Shown in pieces: positions 43,584 through 53,227 of a DNA stretch of 64,000 nucleotides. The notes beneath the pieces were generated by a model that was given only the letters and a program-made list of their open reading frames with translations, did no database searches and was not told where the DNA came from. Position 1 is the stretch's first letter, and each line of letters opens with the position of its first letter. Location: positions 679,001-743,000 of the forward strand of contig NZ_CP117969.2 of NCBI RefSeq assembly GCF_028743515.2, read 5' to 3'. The DNA comes from Imtechella halotolerans (GTDB lineage: Bacteria; Bacteroidota; Bacteroidia; Flavobacteriales; Flavobacteriaceae). Made by a program: the position numbers and the translations under genes.

Positions 43584-44732
43584 GTGGATAATCGTCGAGC
43601 AGATACACTTATTTATAAACTCATCCAAAATACCCTTGATAAAGATGAGTCTAAGGACCTCTATGAGTGGTTACAAAATGAAGATAATTTGAATTATTTT
43701 AATGAATTTGTAGAAGTCAATCACCTTACGAATTCCTTAGCGAGTTATCCTTATAAAGATTCTTTGTCTGAGGTGTTAACCAAATTGGATACGGAAAATA
43801 GGAAAACCTCTTTTAAGCCCTATTATAAATATGCTATTGCCTCTGCCATGGTACTATTGTTTGGATTGATGTATTTCCTAAATAGAGATGATCTTAAAAT
43901 AGATGCTAATCAACTAGTAACTAGTCCTATTCAAATAGGGACTGACAAGGCTATTTTGACCTTGGAAGATGGTAGTGAGGTAGCCTTGGAGAAAGGAAAA
44001 GACTTTAAAACAACTACAGCTAATAGCGATGGCGAAAAAATAGTATATCAGGATGATAGTAGTGAATCGGCAGCTGTAGTATATAACAGCCTAACCGTAC
44101 CTAGAGGAGGTCAGTATACCATTGAATTAGCAGATGGAACCAAGGTGTGGTTAAATTCAGATACCAAATTAAAGTACCCGACTAGTTTTGTCGATGGAAA
44201 ATCAAGAGAAGTATTCCTGGAATACGGTGAAGCCTTTTTTATAGTTTCTCCTAGTTCAGCGCATCAAGGAGCCCCGTTTAAGGTACTTTCATCCAAGCAG
44301 GTAATTGAAGTGGTAGGAACTGAATTTAACATAAGGGATTATAGGGATGAAGATGCAACACTAACAACTCTGGCAGAAGGTAAAATCAAAATTTTGAATG
44401 AAAGAGACTCCTTAGTATTAAGCCCTGGTCAGCAGGCTAAAATTCAGAATAACCAAGCTACCTTCAATGTGTCTGATGTAGAGGTAGCTCCAGTAATAGG
44501 ATGGGTGGAAGGTACTTTTAGTTTTAAAAAGGAATCACTAGAGGATATTGCAAAGTCTCTGGGTAGATGGTATGATGTCAATGTTGTAATTCAAAACAAG
44601 AAACTTTTACAAGTGACCTTCTCCGGTGTCATAAAAAAGAGCACCAAAATTGAAGTTGTTTTGGAAACTATTGTAAACTCAAGTGATGTAGAAGTATATG
44701 AAATTAAAGGTAAAACGGTTTACCTAAAATAA
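43584..44732 (+). CDS. FecR-family anti-sigma factor
   Basis: 382 aa, GTG start at 43584. A cytoplasmic part (1-75), one membrane helix (about 77-95, YAIASAMVLLFGLMYFL), the FecR domain (IGTDKAILTLEDGSEVALEK; LTVPRGGQYTIELADGTKVW; VFLEYGEAFFIV; VVGTEFNIRDY) and a DUF4974-like end (SFKKESLEDIAKSLGRWYDV). It is divergent from the sigma gene with 65 nt between, so both could share a control region. It probably passes the signal of the downstream STN-type SusC. Confidence 0.94.
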   Translation: MDNRRADTLIYKLIQNTLDKDESKDLYEWLQNEDNLNYFNEFVEVNHLTNSLASYPYKDSLSEVLTKLDTENRKTSFKPYYKYAIASAMVLLFGLMYFLNRDDLKIDANQLVTSPIQIGTDKAILTLEDGSEVALEKGKDFKTTTANSDGEKIVYQDDSSESAAVVYNSLTVPRGGQYTIELADGTKVWLNSDTKLKYPTSFVDGKSREVFLEYGEAFFIVSPSSAHQGAPFKVLSSKQVIEVVGTEFNIRDYRDEDATLTTLAEGKIKILNERDSLVLSPGQQAKIQNNQATFNVSDVEVAPVIGWVEGTFSFKKESLEDIAKSLGRWYDVNVVIQNKKLLQVTFSGVIKKSTKIEVVLETIVNSSDVEVYEIKGKTVYLK

Positions 44733-44733
44733 A

Positions 44734-44777
44734 AAGGGGAGGAAGGTACATATTTGGCGGTATCACCTTCTCCCCTT
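44734..44777 (+). promoter_or_regulatory. fecR-susC leader hairpin, copy B
   Basis: The outer stem AAGGGGAGGAAGGT pairs with ACCTTCTCCCCTT (one bulged G). Inside lies ATATTTGGCGGTAT (44750-44763): an ATAT/GTAT stem with apical TTGGCG. Compared with copy A the closing pair is A-T instead of T-A, and the innermost is T-G instead of T-A. These are compensatory changes that keep the fold. No T-run follows. Confidence 0.6.
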
Positions 44778-44800
44778 GAATACCATTAATCAATTAAATC

Positions 44801-44813
44801 ATTGTCTAACTAA
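44801..44813 (+). promoter_or_regulatory. Conserved 13-nt box before susC, copy B
   Basis: ATTGTCTAACTAA, identical to 26437-26449, ends 17 nt before the susC ATG at 44831. Both leaders then share ACAAATnTATGAA at the start codon. Confidence 0.55.
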
Positions 44814-44830
44814 TTAACTGAAACAAATTT

Positions 44831-47800
44831 ATGAAGAATAAGTTAATGATGGCTTCTTTCCTTTTGGAAAGCGAGCTTCTGAAAATTATTATGAAAACCT
44901 TCCTTTTTCTATTCAGTACGGTCGTTTTTGGATTAACACCAATTAATGCATTAACACAAAATGCTAAAGTTTTTATTAAAGAAAACAACACCTTAAGTGT
45001 TGATGAAATTTTCGATCTCATCAAAAGCCAGACAGAATACACCTTTGTGTATCAGGATGGCCTATTTGACGGCCTACCAAAAGTACAACTTGAAAAAGGG
45101 ACTATCCGTACCAAGGACCTTCTGGATAAGGCCTTGTTAAAAGGAAATTATCTGTTTGACCAGCAGAACAACATTATCCAACTTACTAAGTCCTCGGAAG
45201 AATTAAATGCAGCCTTTCAACGAATAATTACGGGTAAGGTAACGGATTCACAAGGAATCGGTATTCCGGGAGTAAATGTGATTAACGGACAACAAGGAAC
45301 CGCCACCGATATGGATGGAAATTTCGTTGTAAATGCGAAGCAAGGAGATGTGTTAGTCTTTAGCTTTATTGGTTTTACAACTCAAAAAATCACTGTTGGA
45401 GACCAAGCTACCATCAATGTGATTTTAGCAGAAGAAATAGCAGCTCTTGATGAGGTTGTTTTACTTGGGTATGGTAAAACATCTAATGAGCAAATGACTG
45501 GAGCCGCCACCAAGATTGATACCAAGACCTTATATACCACTCAAAATGTATCCTATGCAGATGCCTTAATAGGTATTGTTCCTGGCCTTTTAGTTCAGGA
45601 AAGTTTCAACAACCCTGATACCCCGCCATCCATTCTTTTAAGAGGAGTAGGTTCCATAAATGCAGATACGGAACCCCTAATTGTTATTGACGGTATTCAA
45701 ATGCCACAAGGTTTTAGCTCTTCTGCTATAAATGTAGCCGATGTCGATGGGATTACCATACTTAAGGATGCGGCAGCTACTTCTATCTATGGATCACGTG
45801 GGGCTAATGGAGTCATCCTTGTAACTACCAAAAGAGGAGTTAAAAACAACAAGTTACAAGTCAATTTTAATACCAGAGTTGGATTTAGAAACACCAATAC
45901 TTCGTTTACAAAGGATCTAATGAACACTTCTCAGAAACTTGATTATGAGGAATCCTTAGGTTTTTATGCTTCTAATCCAGCCTTATTAGAAGAAAGAAGA
46001 AATTCAGGAAATCAAGTCAATTGGGCCGATATCCTCATAGGGGATGAAATAAATCAATCGCATGATATTTCCTTTATGGGTGGAGGAGAAAAGTCTAGTT
46101 ATTATTCATCGATTTCTTATAATAAAGTAGATAATATTTTTGATACTAAATACCAGCGTTATACGGCCACCATGCGTGCTGATTATGAGTTTAGTGAAAA
46201 GTTAAAGTTGGAGGTTTCTGGAAACTTCGGAAACGTTAACAATAAGGATAGACGTGGTGTTGGAAGCCCGTTTTCCAATTCCTTCTTATTAAATCCATGG
46301 GAAAACGTATTTGATGAATCTGGAAACCCTTTAAGAACACTAGTGTTTAGTGATGGTTTTGGGATTCCCTATAACCCCCTATTTATAAGAGAAAATACCC
46401 AGGTTAATTCCGTTAGAAAAAACATAGGAGGAGGGGTTAACCTTGTTTATAAACCTTTGGATTGGTTGTCTTTTAATGGTGTTATAGGTGCAAATTATAA
46501 TAACTATGATAATTTAAGGTATGAAAATGTCATTGTAGAAGGAGGTAAGTTAACGGTTGGTAAAGGAAGTAATAGTAACTATACCGCCACTTTTATGGCT
46601 ACAGTAGATAAGATGATTCATAAGCATGGGGTCAATATTGTGGTAGGTCATGAAGTTAATGAGAACAAGTCCTCAAGTTTGTCTGGTACCGCTAATGGAT
46701 TTCGATCTGATGCGGTGAAGTTACTAAGTGCAGCCACCAACGCACCTACCTTATTTGAAGGGAAATCACATTCTGGATCGTTATCGTATTTTTCAAGATT
46801 GAATTACTCTTTTGATCGAACTTATAACTTGTCATTATCGTTTAGAAGAGACGGTTCATCTAAGTTTGGAGACAATAATAAGTATGCTAATTTTTGGGCA
46901 TTGGGAGCCTCATGGAACCTTCATAGAGATTTCTTTAAGGATTCTAAATCACTCAGTAATTTAAAGGCAAGGTTTAGTATCGGTACCTCCGGAAATGATT
47001 TTATTGGTGATTTTGCCTCACAATCCCTGTATCAGTTCAGAATCAATTACAATGGCGTTAATACGCCTACCCTTTCAAGAGGAGAAAATGCTTTTTTAAC
47101 CTGGGAAAAGAGTAATAGTACCAATGTAGGATTGGATGTTGGATTCTTTAAAAACAGAGTGACTGCCAGTGTAGATTACTATGTACGAACAACAAAGGAT
47201 TTATTGAACGATGTGCCCATTCCGCTTACTTCAGGTTTTGGAACACTTGTATCAAATATTGGAGAGTTTGAAAATAAAGGGGTTGAAGTAGCTGTGAGTG
47301 CTACAACAATAGAAAATCAGGATTTTTCTTGGAACACCACCCTTAATTTCTCTAGCAACAAAGGCAAGGTTATATCCCTGACCGAGGATAGAAACCTCAT
47401 TTTAAGGGGAGATATTGCCTATAAGGAAGGCAGCCCAATCAATGCACTGTATATGGTTAACTGGGCAGGTGTAAACCCTCAAACAGGTTTTAATCAATAT
47501 GTAGATGCATCTGGTAATCTTATTGACTACAATACTGATGTGCGCAATGGGAATAAGAACGAAATCACCAATCTTAGGGAAGTGAGTGATAAGACCTCTA
47601 TACCTACTTATCATGGAGGAATTACCAATAATTTCCGATATAAAAACTTTGATGCTTCCTTTCTAGTTTCTTTCTCAGGAGGTAATCATATTATTAACAG
47701 TGGACTATTTCAATTATATAATAAGAGCAGTCTGAATCAGCATGTTAATGTGTTGAATGCATGGAAAAATGAAGGAGATATTACCAATATTGCTGTTCGA

Positions 47801-48100
47801 GCAGTTAATCCTTTTAATCCAACCAGACAAGTTGATTCTGATTATCATGCCTCTTCTCAATTCATGCAAGATGCGAGTTATATCAAGCTAAAGAACATTG
47901 TTATTGGGTATAATCTTAAAAAAGAATTGGTAGCAAAATTAGGCATGGAAGGCTTACGCATTTTTGCACAAGGACAGAATTTGTTTACCCTTACGGATGT
48001 GGATTATATCGATCCTGAATATGCTACCGGTACCGGAGGAATTGGATTCTCATCCTCAATTGTTAAGGGATTCTCATTTGGGATTAATGCTAACTTTTAA
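44831..48100 (+). CDS. STN-type SusC/RagA TonB-dependent receptor
   Basis: 1089 aa. Signal near residues 22-40 (Met22 at 44894 is an alternative start). STN domain at about 45-110 (VDEIFDLIKSQTEYTFVYQD), carboxypeptidase-regulatory-like domain (ITGKVTDSQGIGIPGVNVIN), plug (ILLRGVGSINADTEPLIVID; TILKDAAATSIYGSRGANGV), and a barrel ending in FSFGINANF. It is the sensing receptor of the second FecR module. It resembles the receptor at 26464 in layout, but the ligand must differ, as the accessory enzymes are different (amidohydrolase and thioredoxin instead of an M16 peptidase). Confidence 0.95.
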   Translation: MKNKLMMASFLLESELLKIIMKTFLFLFSTVVFGLTPINALTQNAKVFIKENNTLSVDEIFDLIKSQTEYTFVYQDGLFDGLPKVQLEKGTIRTKDLLDKALLKGNYLFDQQNNIIQLTKSSEELNAAFQRIITGKVTDSQGIGIPGVNVINGQQGTATDMDGNFVVNAKQGDVLVFSFIGFTTQKITVGDQATINVILAEEIAALDEVVLLGYGKTSNEQMTGAATKIDTKTLYTTQNVSYADALIGIVPGLLVQESFNNPDTPPSILLRGVGSINADTEPLIVIDGIQMPQGFSSSAINVADVDGITILKDAAATSIYGSRGANGVILVTTKRGVKNNKLQVNFNTRVGFRNTNTSFTKDLMNTSQKLDYEESLGFYASNPALLEERRNSGNQVNWADILIGDEINQSHDISFMGGGEKSSYYSSISYNKVDNIFDTKYQRYTATMRADYEFSEKLKLEVSGNFGNVNNKDRRGVGSPFSNSFLLNPWENVFDESGNPLRTLVFSDGFGIPYNPLFIRENTQVNSVRKNIGGGVNLVYKPLDWLSFNGVIGANYNNYDNLRYENVIVEGGKLTVGKGSNSNYTATFMATVDKMIHKHGVNIVVGHEVNENKSSSLSGTANGFRSDAVKLLSAATNAPTLFEGKSHSGSLSYFSRLNYSFDRTYNLSLSFRRDGSSKFGDNNKYANFWALGASWNLHRDFFKDSKSLSNLKARFSIGTSGNDFIGDFASQSLYQFRINYNGVNTPTLSRGENAFLTWEKSNSTNVGLDVGFFKNRVTASVDYYVRTTKDLLNDVPIPLTSGFGTLVSNIGEFENKGVEVAVSATTIENQDFSWNTTLNFSSNKGKVISLTEDRNLILRGDIAYKEGSPINALYMVNWAGVNPQTGFNQYVDASGNLIDYNTDVRNGNKNEITNLREVSDKTSIPTYHGGITNNFRYKNFDASFLVSFSGGNHIINSGLFQLYNKSSLNQHVNVLNAWKNEGDITNIAVRAVNPFNPTRQVDSDYHASSQFMQDASYIKLKNIVIGYNLKKELVAKLGMEGLRIFAQGQNLFTLTDVDYIDPEYATGTGGIGFSSSIVKGFSFGINANF

Positions 48101-48110
48101 TTTAACTATC

Positions 48111-49499
48111 ATGAAGAAAATCATATATATACTAGTAATGACCCTCATGATGACGGGTTGTTCGGATGCTATTCTAAATAAAGAGCCATTATCTGAAATT
48201 TCTCCTGAGACCTTATTCCAAACTGAGAGTGGATTTAGGAGTGCATTAGATGGAGTTTATGGACTCATGCAAAACGATTTATTAGGCTATAATTTTTGTA
48301 TTTACTCCATACCGGAAGCCATTAATGATGATATCATTTCGGGAGATCCTTATGGATTTACCTTTGAAAATAGTCATGCCGATATCTATCCCTTGACCTA
48401 TGATGCGGAAGAGTTTCAAATTGAAGGATTTTGGCGCGTGTCGTATGAAGCTATTAATAATGCCAATACTATTATTAAAAGTGCACGTAAAAGCAACCTT
48501 GAAAACGCTCCGGCATTTTTAGCCGAGGCTTTGGCCGTCAGAGCATTACTTCATTATAATCTATATCGATTTTTTGCCCCGGCTTATACTAGCAATCAGG
48601 CTGCTTTAGCCATTCCTTACCGCTTTGAGACTACCGCTTTGTTGGATATCACCCCTAGAAATACCACCAAGGAAGTAATAGATTTTGTATTGGCAGATTT
48701 ATTGGAGGCTGAATCCATGGCCGTTAATGAAAACAATTCCTATAGAATTTCAAAGACTGCTATCCAGGCTTTACTAGCACGAGTGTACCATGAAACCAGC
48801 AACTTTGAAAAGGCCATTCCTTATGCACTCAATGCACTTACCGATGGTAGGTATGTACTCGATACAGATGCTGCTTCTATAGAATCGCAATGGAGGCAAG
48901 ATGCCTCTGATGAAATTATTTTTAGAATTCGATTTGATGCCTCAGACAATGGTCAAAATGCTGCCTTACTATCGATTCCTATATTCTTTAGTTTTCCATA
49001 TTACGTATCTGATGACCTAATAGCTCTTTACGATCAGGATGTAGACATTCGTTTTGATACTTATTTTGAACCAAGTCCAATGGATCCCACAAAGTATTAT
49101 CCTGAAAAGCACGTGGGTTTACGCACCACTGATGCTGGAAATTATAATCCTGGAGCCACTGATATTAAGCTTATTCGAGTGCCAGAATTGTATCTGATAC
49201 TGGCAGAATCGTACCTGGAAGAAGGAGACTCGGCTCTGGCATTAGGGTACTTAAACACCCTTCGTAATGCCAGAGGACTAGACGACTATCAGGGAGCCGA
49301 TCTTGCCAAGGAAATTTTAGATGAAAGAAGACGTGAATTGGCCTTTGAAGGGTTTCGATTCACAGATTTGAAGCGATTACAACTTGGTTTTACAAGACCA
49401 GATGGTAGTTCCCTTTCTGTAAATGACCCTCGATTTGCCTTACCGATTCCTCAATTGGAAATTGATAGATCAGGTTTAGAACAAAATACAGGCTACTAA
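48111..49499 (+). CDS. SusD/RagB-family lipoprotein
   Basis: 462 aa from the ATG at 48111, which gives the lipoprotein signal IIYILVMTLMMTGCS; the frame stays open upstream into susC but has no signal there. Blocks: ISPETLFQTESGFRSALDGV, VRALLHYNLYRFFAPAY, LARVYHETSNFEKAIPYALN, LIRVPELYLILAESYLEEGD, LNTLRNARGL and LDERRRELAFEGFRFTDLKR. The surface partner of the SusC 10 nt upstream. Confidence 0.94.
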   Translation: MKKIIYILVMTLMMTGCSDAILNKEPLSEISPETLFQTESGFRSALDGVYGLMQNDLLGYNFCIYSIPEAINDDIISGDPYGFTFENSHADIYPLTYDAEEFQIEGFWRVSYEAINNANTIIKSARKSNLENAPAFLAEALAVRALLHYNLYRFFAPAYTSNQAALAIPYRFETTALLDITPRNTTKEVIDFVLADLLEAESMAVNENNSYRISKTAIQALLARVYHETSNFEKAIPYALNALTDGRYVLDTDAASIESQWRQDASDEIIFRIRFDASDNGQNAALLSIPIFFSFPYYVSDDLIALYDQDVDIRFDTYFEPSPMDPTKYYPEKHVGLRTTDAGNYNPGATDIKLIRVPELYLILAESYLEEGDSALALGYLNTLRNARGLDDYQGADLAKEILDERRRELAFEGFRFTDLKRLQLGFTRPDGSSLSVNDPRFALPIPQLEIDRSGLEQNTGY

Positions 49500-49510
49500 A
49501 CACCACCTAA

Positions 49511-49541
49511 GGCTACCTACATCTTATAGTAGTGGGTAGCC
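49511..49541. terminator. Hairpin after SusD
   Basis: GGCTACC / GGTAGCC with a 17-nt interior, 11 nt after the susD stop. Weak T-tract. Probably a stabiliser or attenuator between susCD and the amidohydrolase gene. Confidence 0.45.
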
Positions 49542-49575
49542 ATTAGTTCTAATTACTTTACAAAACACAAATACG

Positions 49576-50832
49576 ATGAATTATTTAAGCGTAATAGGCT
49601 ACGTTATGATGGCTATGCTTTCATTTAAGGGGTATAGTCAATCCAAAACACCACAAGAAAAGATACGTATTCTTAAAAATGGATATATTATACAGTTGAC
49701 CTCTGATAATGCAAGTGTTAAGAAAGGAAGCCTTGTTATTGAAGGTGACAAAATAAAAGAGATTCTTTATGAAGAGGTTTCAGAGATAGCGGATGCTGAC
49801 ATTATAGATATCACAGGGAAATATGTGTTACCAGGATTGGTAGATGCTCATGTTCATTTAGCCACAGTTCCTAAGGAAGAGCGAAACGAGAATAATCAAT
49901 ATATGGAACAGCAATTGGACAAGATGCTGTTTGCTGGAATCACCACAGTAAGAGATATGGCCGGAAATGCTATTATTCTTGGAGATTATAAAAGAGCCGT
50001 TTCACTTGGTCAAGTTAAAGGTCCGGATATTTACCATGCAGCTATGTTTGCTGGTCCGGGATATTTTGAAATGACTCGAAGGTTCCCCTCTGGTAAACGT
50101 AGTCCGAAAGATACTCCCTGGGAGCAAACGATTACCGATACCACTACTATTTCTTTGGCTATTGCCAGAGCTAAAGGAGCCGGTGTTAGCGGTATAAAAA
50201 TCTACAGTGATTTGTCAAAAGAATTGGTACAAAAAATAACTGAGGAAGCCAAACTGCAAGGACTTCAGGCATGGGCGCATGCAGCTATTTTCCCAGCCTC
50301 TCCAATGGATATTGCGCAGTCCAAGGTACATTCCATGTCCCATGCCTTTGATATAGTGTATGGATTGGATAAGAAGGGACCTATAACACGTGAAGATAAA
50401 GTGACCCCAATTGATACTAAGAAGTTGGACCTGTTACTTCAAGTTATGAAAGAGAACAATATCATTTTAGATGCCACCAATTACATTGCAGAAAACAATA
50501 AACTATACATAGGAACTGTCATTACTAAAAGAGCCAAAGAATTTGGTGTTAAAGTCGCTGTTGGAACTGACTGGCCATATCTTATGGAAGATGAAATTCC
50601 CTTTTATAAGGAGCTACGTTTATTGGTAGAGAAAAGTGGGTTTACCATGGCGGAGGCATTATGGAGTGCCACACAAATTGGAACTGAAAGTATTGGACTT
50701 ACCGACAGAGGAAGTATTAAAGAAGGCAAAAGAGCCGACTTTTTAATTACAAATGAAAACCCATTAGAGGGACTATCTCAATTAAAGGATGTGCACCTGG
50801 TTGTAAAGGCAGGTGTTGTATATAAAAAATAA
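49576..50832 (+). CDS. Exported amidohydrolase (imidazolonepropionase-like)
   Basis: 418 aa with a hydrophobic N-terminus (about 5-20), probably periplasmic. Metal ligands of the amidohydrolase superfamily are present: HVH (His92, His94) in LPGLVDAHVHL, a lysine in SGIKIYSD, His in LQAWAHAA and SMSHAFD, and Asp in AVGTDWPY. The end ALWSATQIGTESIGLTDRGS is typical of the imidazolonepropionase-like subgroup, some members of which are dipeptidases. It probably hydrolyses an amide or peptide bond in the ligand taken up by the neighbouring SusCD. The exact substrate is unknown. Confidence 0.85.
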   Translation: MNYLSVIGYVMMAMLSFKGYSQSKTPQEKIRILKNGYIIQLTSDNASVKKGSLVIEGDKIKEILYEEVSEIADADIIDITGKYVLPGLVDAHVHLATVPKEERNENNQYMEQQLDKMLFAGITTVRDMAGNAIILGDYKRAVSLGQVKGPDIYHAAMFAGPGYFEMTRRFPSGKRSPKDTPWEQTITDTTTISLAIARAKGAGVSGIKIYSDLSKELVQKITEEAKLQGLQAWAHAAIFPASPMDIAQSKVHSMSHAFDIVYGLDKKGPITREDKVTPIDTKKLDLLLQVMKENNIILDATNYIAENNKLYIGTVITKRAKEFGVKVAVGTDWPYLMEDEIPFYKELRLLVEKSGFTMAEALWSATQIGTESIGLTDRGSIKEGKRADFLITNENPLEGLSQLKDVHLVVKAGVVYKK

Positions 50833-50869
50833 GGTCGAAAAAAGAATCAAACACAATGAATTAAACACT

Positions 50870-52018
50870 ATGAATAGAACAATAATCACTATATGTTTAG
50901 CAATGCTATTAATGAGCTTAGGTTCATGTACTTCCACTCTAAAAGAGCAAACAATTACAGGGACGATTAAGGGTCTTGGAACTAATCCCATAGTACTTTT
51001 AAATGAAGAAAATGTGCCAATTGATACTGTTGAGGCCATTAACGACACCTTTGTATTTAAACATCAAATTGATCTAAACGACCCTAAGTTCCATGGAGTA
51101 ACTTTTCCACTTTTAAGTGAAAAGGGATCACGAATGATTAAGGATAGAACTTATTTTTTCGTGGATAGTGATGCCATTCAATTGACTGCAACTATCGCTG
51201 AAGGAGGGTTGGAGGATATCGTTGTAACAGGCTCTCCAGCAACAACCAAGTATGATGATCTCAATGCTAATTTTCCGGCCAATATAGAGATCAAAAAATA
51301 TGAGCAGAGCTATATGGAAGCGTTTAATAAGTATAATTACGGCGTACAAAATGATGAAAATCGTAAGCAGCTTTCGTATTACTCCTCCATTATAGATTCG
51401 TTAATGGGTATGAAAAGACAGAATATGTTGGATGCCATTTCAATCAATGATAAAAGTGTGGCCATGGCAGCTATGTTTTATTTTAATTTTCGAAATGAGC
51501 CTGTGGAGTTTTTAGAAAAACACCTTGCTCAATTTTCACCAGAACTACAGAATACCTATTATTTAAAGCAATTGTATACCAAGATTGCATTAAAAAAGAG
51601 TTCTTCAGTAGGAAGTATGGCACCCGATTTTGAATTAATGAATGCCAATGGAGAAATGGTGAAACTGTCAAGTTTTAAAGGTCGATACGTATTAATTGAT
51701 TTTTGGGCTTCTTGGTGCGGACCTTGTATTAGAGAAGTACCTCATTTGAAAAAGGTATATGAAAAATTTAAGGACCATGGATTAGAGATTATTTCAGTAT
51801 CCATTGACGACAAGGAAAATGCTTGGAGAAAGGCACTAGATAAACATCAATTGCCTTATGTGAAACTATGGGATGACACTAAAGTAACCCAGGATTTATA
51901 TCAATTTACAGGAATTCCTTATGTAGTTCTGGTGAATCCAGAAGGTGATATACTTCAAATAAATAAAGGCTTACGAGGTGATGATTTAGAAACAACTTTA
52001 GAAGCTTTATTTAGGTAA
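50870..52018 (+). CDS. TlpA-like thioredoxin lipoprotein with DUF4369-like N-terminus
   Basis: 382 aa from the ATG at 50870, giving a lipoprotein signal (LAMLLMSLGSCTST). An upstream in-frame TTG would overlap the amidohydrolase gene and spoil it. Residues 25-125 match the DUF4369 beta domain (ITGTIKGLGTNPIVLLNEEN). Residues 245-380 form the AhpC/TSA-TlpA thioredoxin domain: SVGSMAPDFELMNANGEMVK, then FWASWCGPC with both redox cysteines, and FTGIPYVVLVNPEG with the cis-proline. It reduces periplasmic disulfides. As the last gene of the operon before a strong terminator, it likely assists the SusCD/amidohydrolase system. Confidence 0.92.
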   Translation: MNRTIITICLAMLLMSLGSCTSTLKEQTITGTIKGLGTNPIVLLNEENVPIDTVEAINDTFVFKHQIDLNDPKFHGVTFPLLSEKGSRMIKDRTYFFVDSDAIQLTATIAEGGLEDIVVTGSPATTKYDDLNANFPANIEIKKYEQSYMEAFNKYNYGVQNDENRKQLSYYSSIIDSLMGMKRQNMLDAISINDKSVAMAAMFYFNFRNEPVEFLEKHLAQFSPELQNTYYLKQLYTKIALKKSSSVGSMAPDFELMNANGEMVKLSSFKGRYVLIDFWASWCGPCIREVPHLKKVYEKFKDHGLEIISVSIDDKENAWRKALDKHQLPYVKLWDDTKVTQDLYQFTGIPYVVLVNPEGDILQINKGLRGDDLETTLEALFR

Positions 52019-52039
52019 TTAGTCGCATACTAATTTTAT

Positions 52040-52089
52040 AATACCGGTTTTTGTAAGTTTATTTTATTTACAAGGCCGGTATTTTTCTT
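52040..52089 (+). terminator. Rho-independent terminator
   Basis: AATACCGG pairs with CCGGTATT; inside, TTGTAA/TTACAA adds a second stem. It is followed by TTTCTTT. It ends the SusCD/amidohydrolase/TlpA operon. Confidence 0.8.
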
Positions 52090-52108
52090 TATTGACAGGA
52101 TTCACGCA

Positions 52109-52116
52109 TATTTTTG
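52109..52116 (+). promoter_or_regulatory. -7 promoter box of rfbA
   Basis: TATTTTTG matches TAnnTTTG and lies 36 nt before the GTG start of rfbA, just after the terminator. A TTGAC at 52092 is rather close (14 nt) for a -33 element. Confidence 0.45.
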
Positions 52117-52152
52117 CTAAATTGAGCACGTAAATTTTAAAGCCCATCCCTA

Positions 52153-53043
52153 GTGAAAGGTATTATATTGGCAGGAGGTAGTGGTACCCGTTTGTATCCA
52201 ATCACAAAAGCAGTATCTAAGCAATTATTACCGGTATATGACAAACCGATGATCTATTATCCACTTTCGGTATTGATGCTATCAGGTATCAAAGAGATAT
52301 TGATTATTTCCACGCCACATGATTTACCTCACTTTGAACGACTTTTAGGGGATGGTTCTCAAATAGGAATATCACTATCGTATGCTACCCAACCTAGTCC
52401 GGATGGTTTAGCTCAGGCCTTTATCATTGGAAAGGATTTTATTGGAAAGGATGATGTATGCCTAGTATTAGGTGACAACATATTCTATGGTGCTGGTCTT
52501 GCCACCATGCTACAAAAGAGTGTTGAAAAAGTAGTTAGCGAAAAAAAAGCAGTGATCTTCGGATATGCTGTTGAAGATCCGGAACGTTATGGAGTGGCTG
52601 AATTTGATGCTAATGGAAAGGTACTTAGTATCATTGAAAAACCAACACATCCAAAATCAAAGTATGCAGTAGTAGGTTTATACTATTATCCTAATTCTGT
52701 AGTTAAGATTGCGGAGCAGGTAGAACCCTCAAGTAGAGGAGAGCTGGAAATAACTTCGGTAAATCAGGCCTTTTTAGAGAATGAACAATTAGAAGTTCAA
52801 TTGATGAGTAGAGGATTTGCCTGGCTTGATACCGGAACCTTTGAAGCATTAGCAGAAGCATCTGAATTTGTCAAAGCCTTAGAGAAACGCACAGGTCTTA
52901 AAATTGCCTGTTTAGAAGAAATAGCCTATCGTATGGGATATATCAGTAAGGCAGCATTAGAAAACAGTGCTGAGAGTTATAAGAATAGCAGCTATGGAAG
53001 CTATCTACTTAAACTCTGTAAAGAAGAGCAGGGAAGTGTCTAG
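52153..53043 (+). CDS. rfbA: Glucose-1-phosphate thymidylyltransferase
   Basis: 296 aa, GTG start directly before the conserved [20 protein letters not shown]. Also present: [51 protein letters not shown] and [20 protein letters not shown]. It makes dTDP-glucose, the first step to dTDP-rhamnose. It is separated from rfbBCD by the second SusCD module and starts the main surface-polysaccharide block. Confidence 0.96.
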   Translation: MKGIILAGGSGTRLYPITKAVSKQLLPVYDKPMIYYPLSVLMLSGIKEILIISTPHDLPHFERLLGDGSQIGISLSYATQPSPDGLAQAFIIGKDFIGKDDVCLVLGDNIFYGAGLATMLQKSVEKVVSEKKAVIFGYAVEDPERYGVAEFDANGKVLSIIEKPTHPKSKYAVVGLYYYPNSVVKIAEQVEPSSRGELEITSVNQAFLENEQLEVQLMSRGFAWLDTGTFEALAEASEFVKALEKRTGLKIACLEEIAYRMGYISKAALENSAESYKNSSYGSYLLKLCKEEQGSV

Positions 53044-53227
53044 AATACTGGCCAAATGATTTTATAACCATTATTTGTGTCTGGTACCATTGGTTTAAGT
53101 TTACAATTAAACTTTGAACAATGCAGTATTTACATTTTTTGTTAAGTAGTTTATTACTTGATTGTTGCGTATTTTAACGGTGTAATTCATCGAATTTACA
53201 ATAATTTAATTTGCACCAAATAAAAAC

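Noticed and set aside
47964-48110. Upstream extension of the SusD gene into susC
   Set aside because: The extension overlaps the end of susC and lacks a signal; the ATG at 48111 gives a proper lipoprotein signal.
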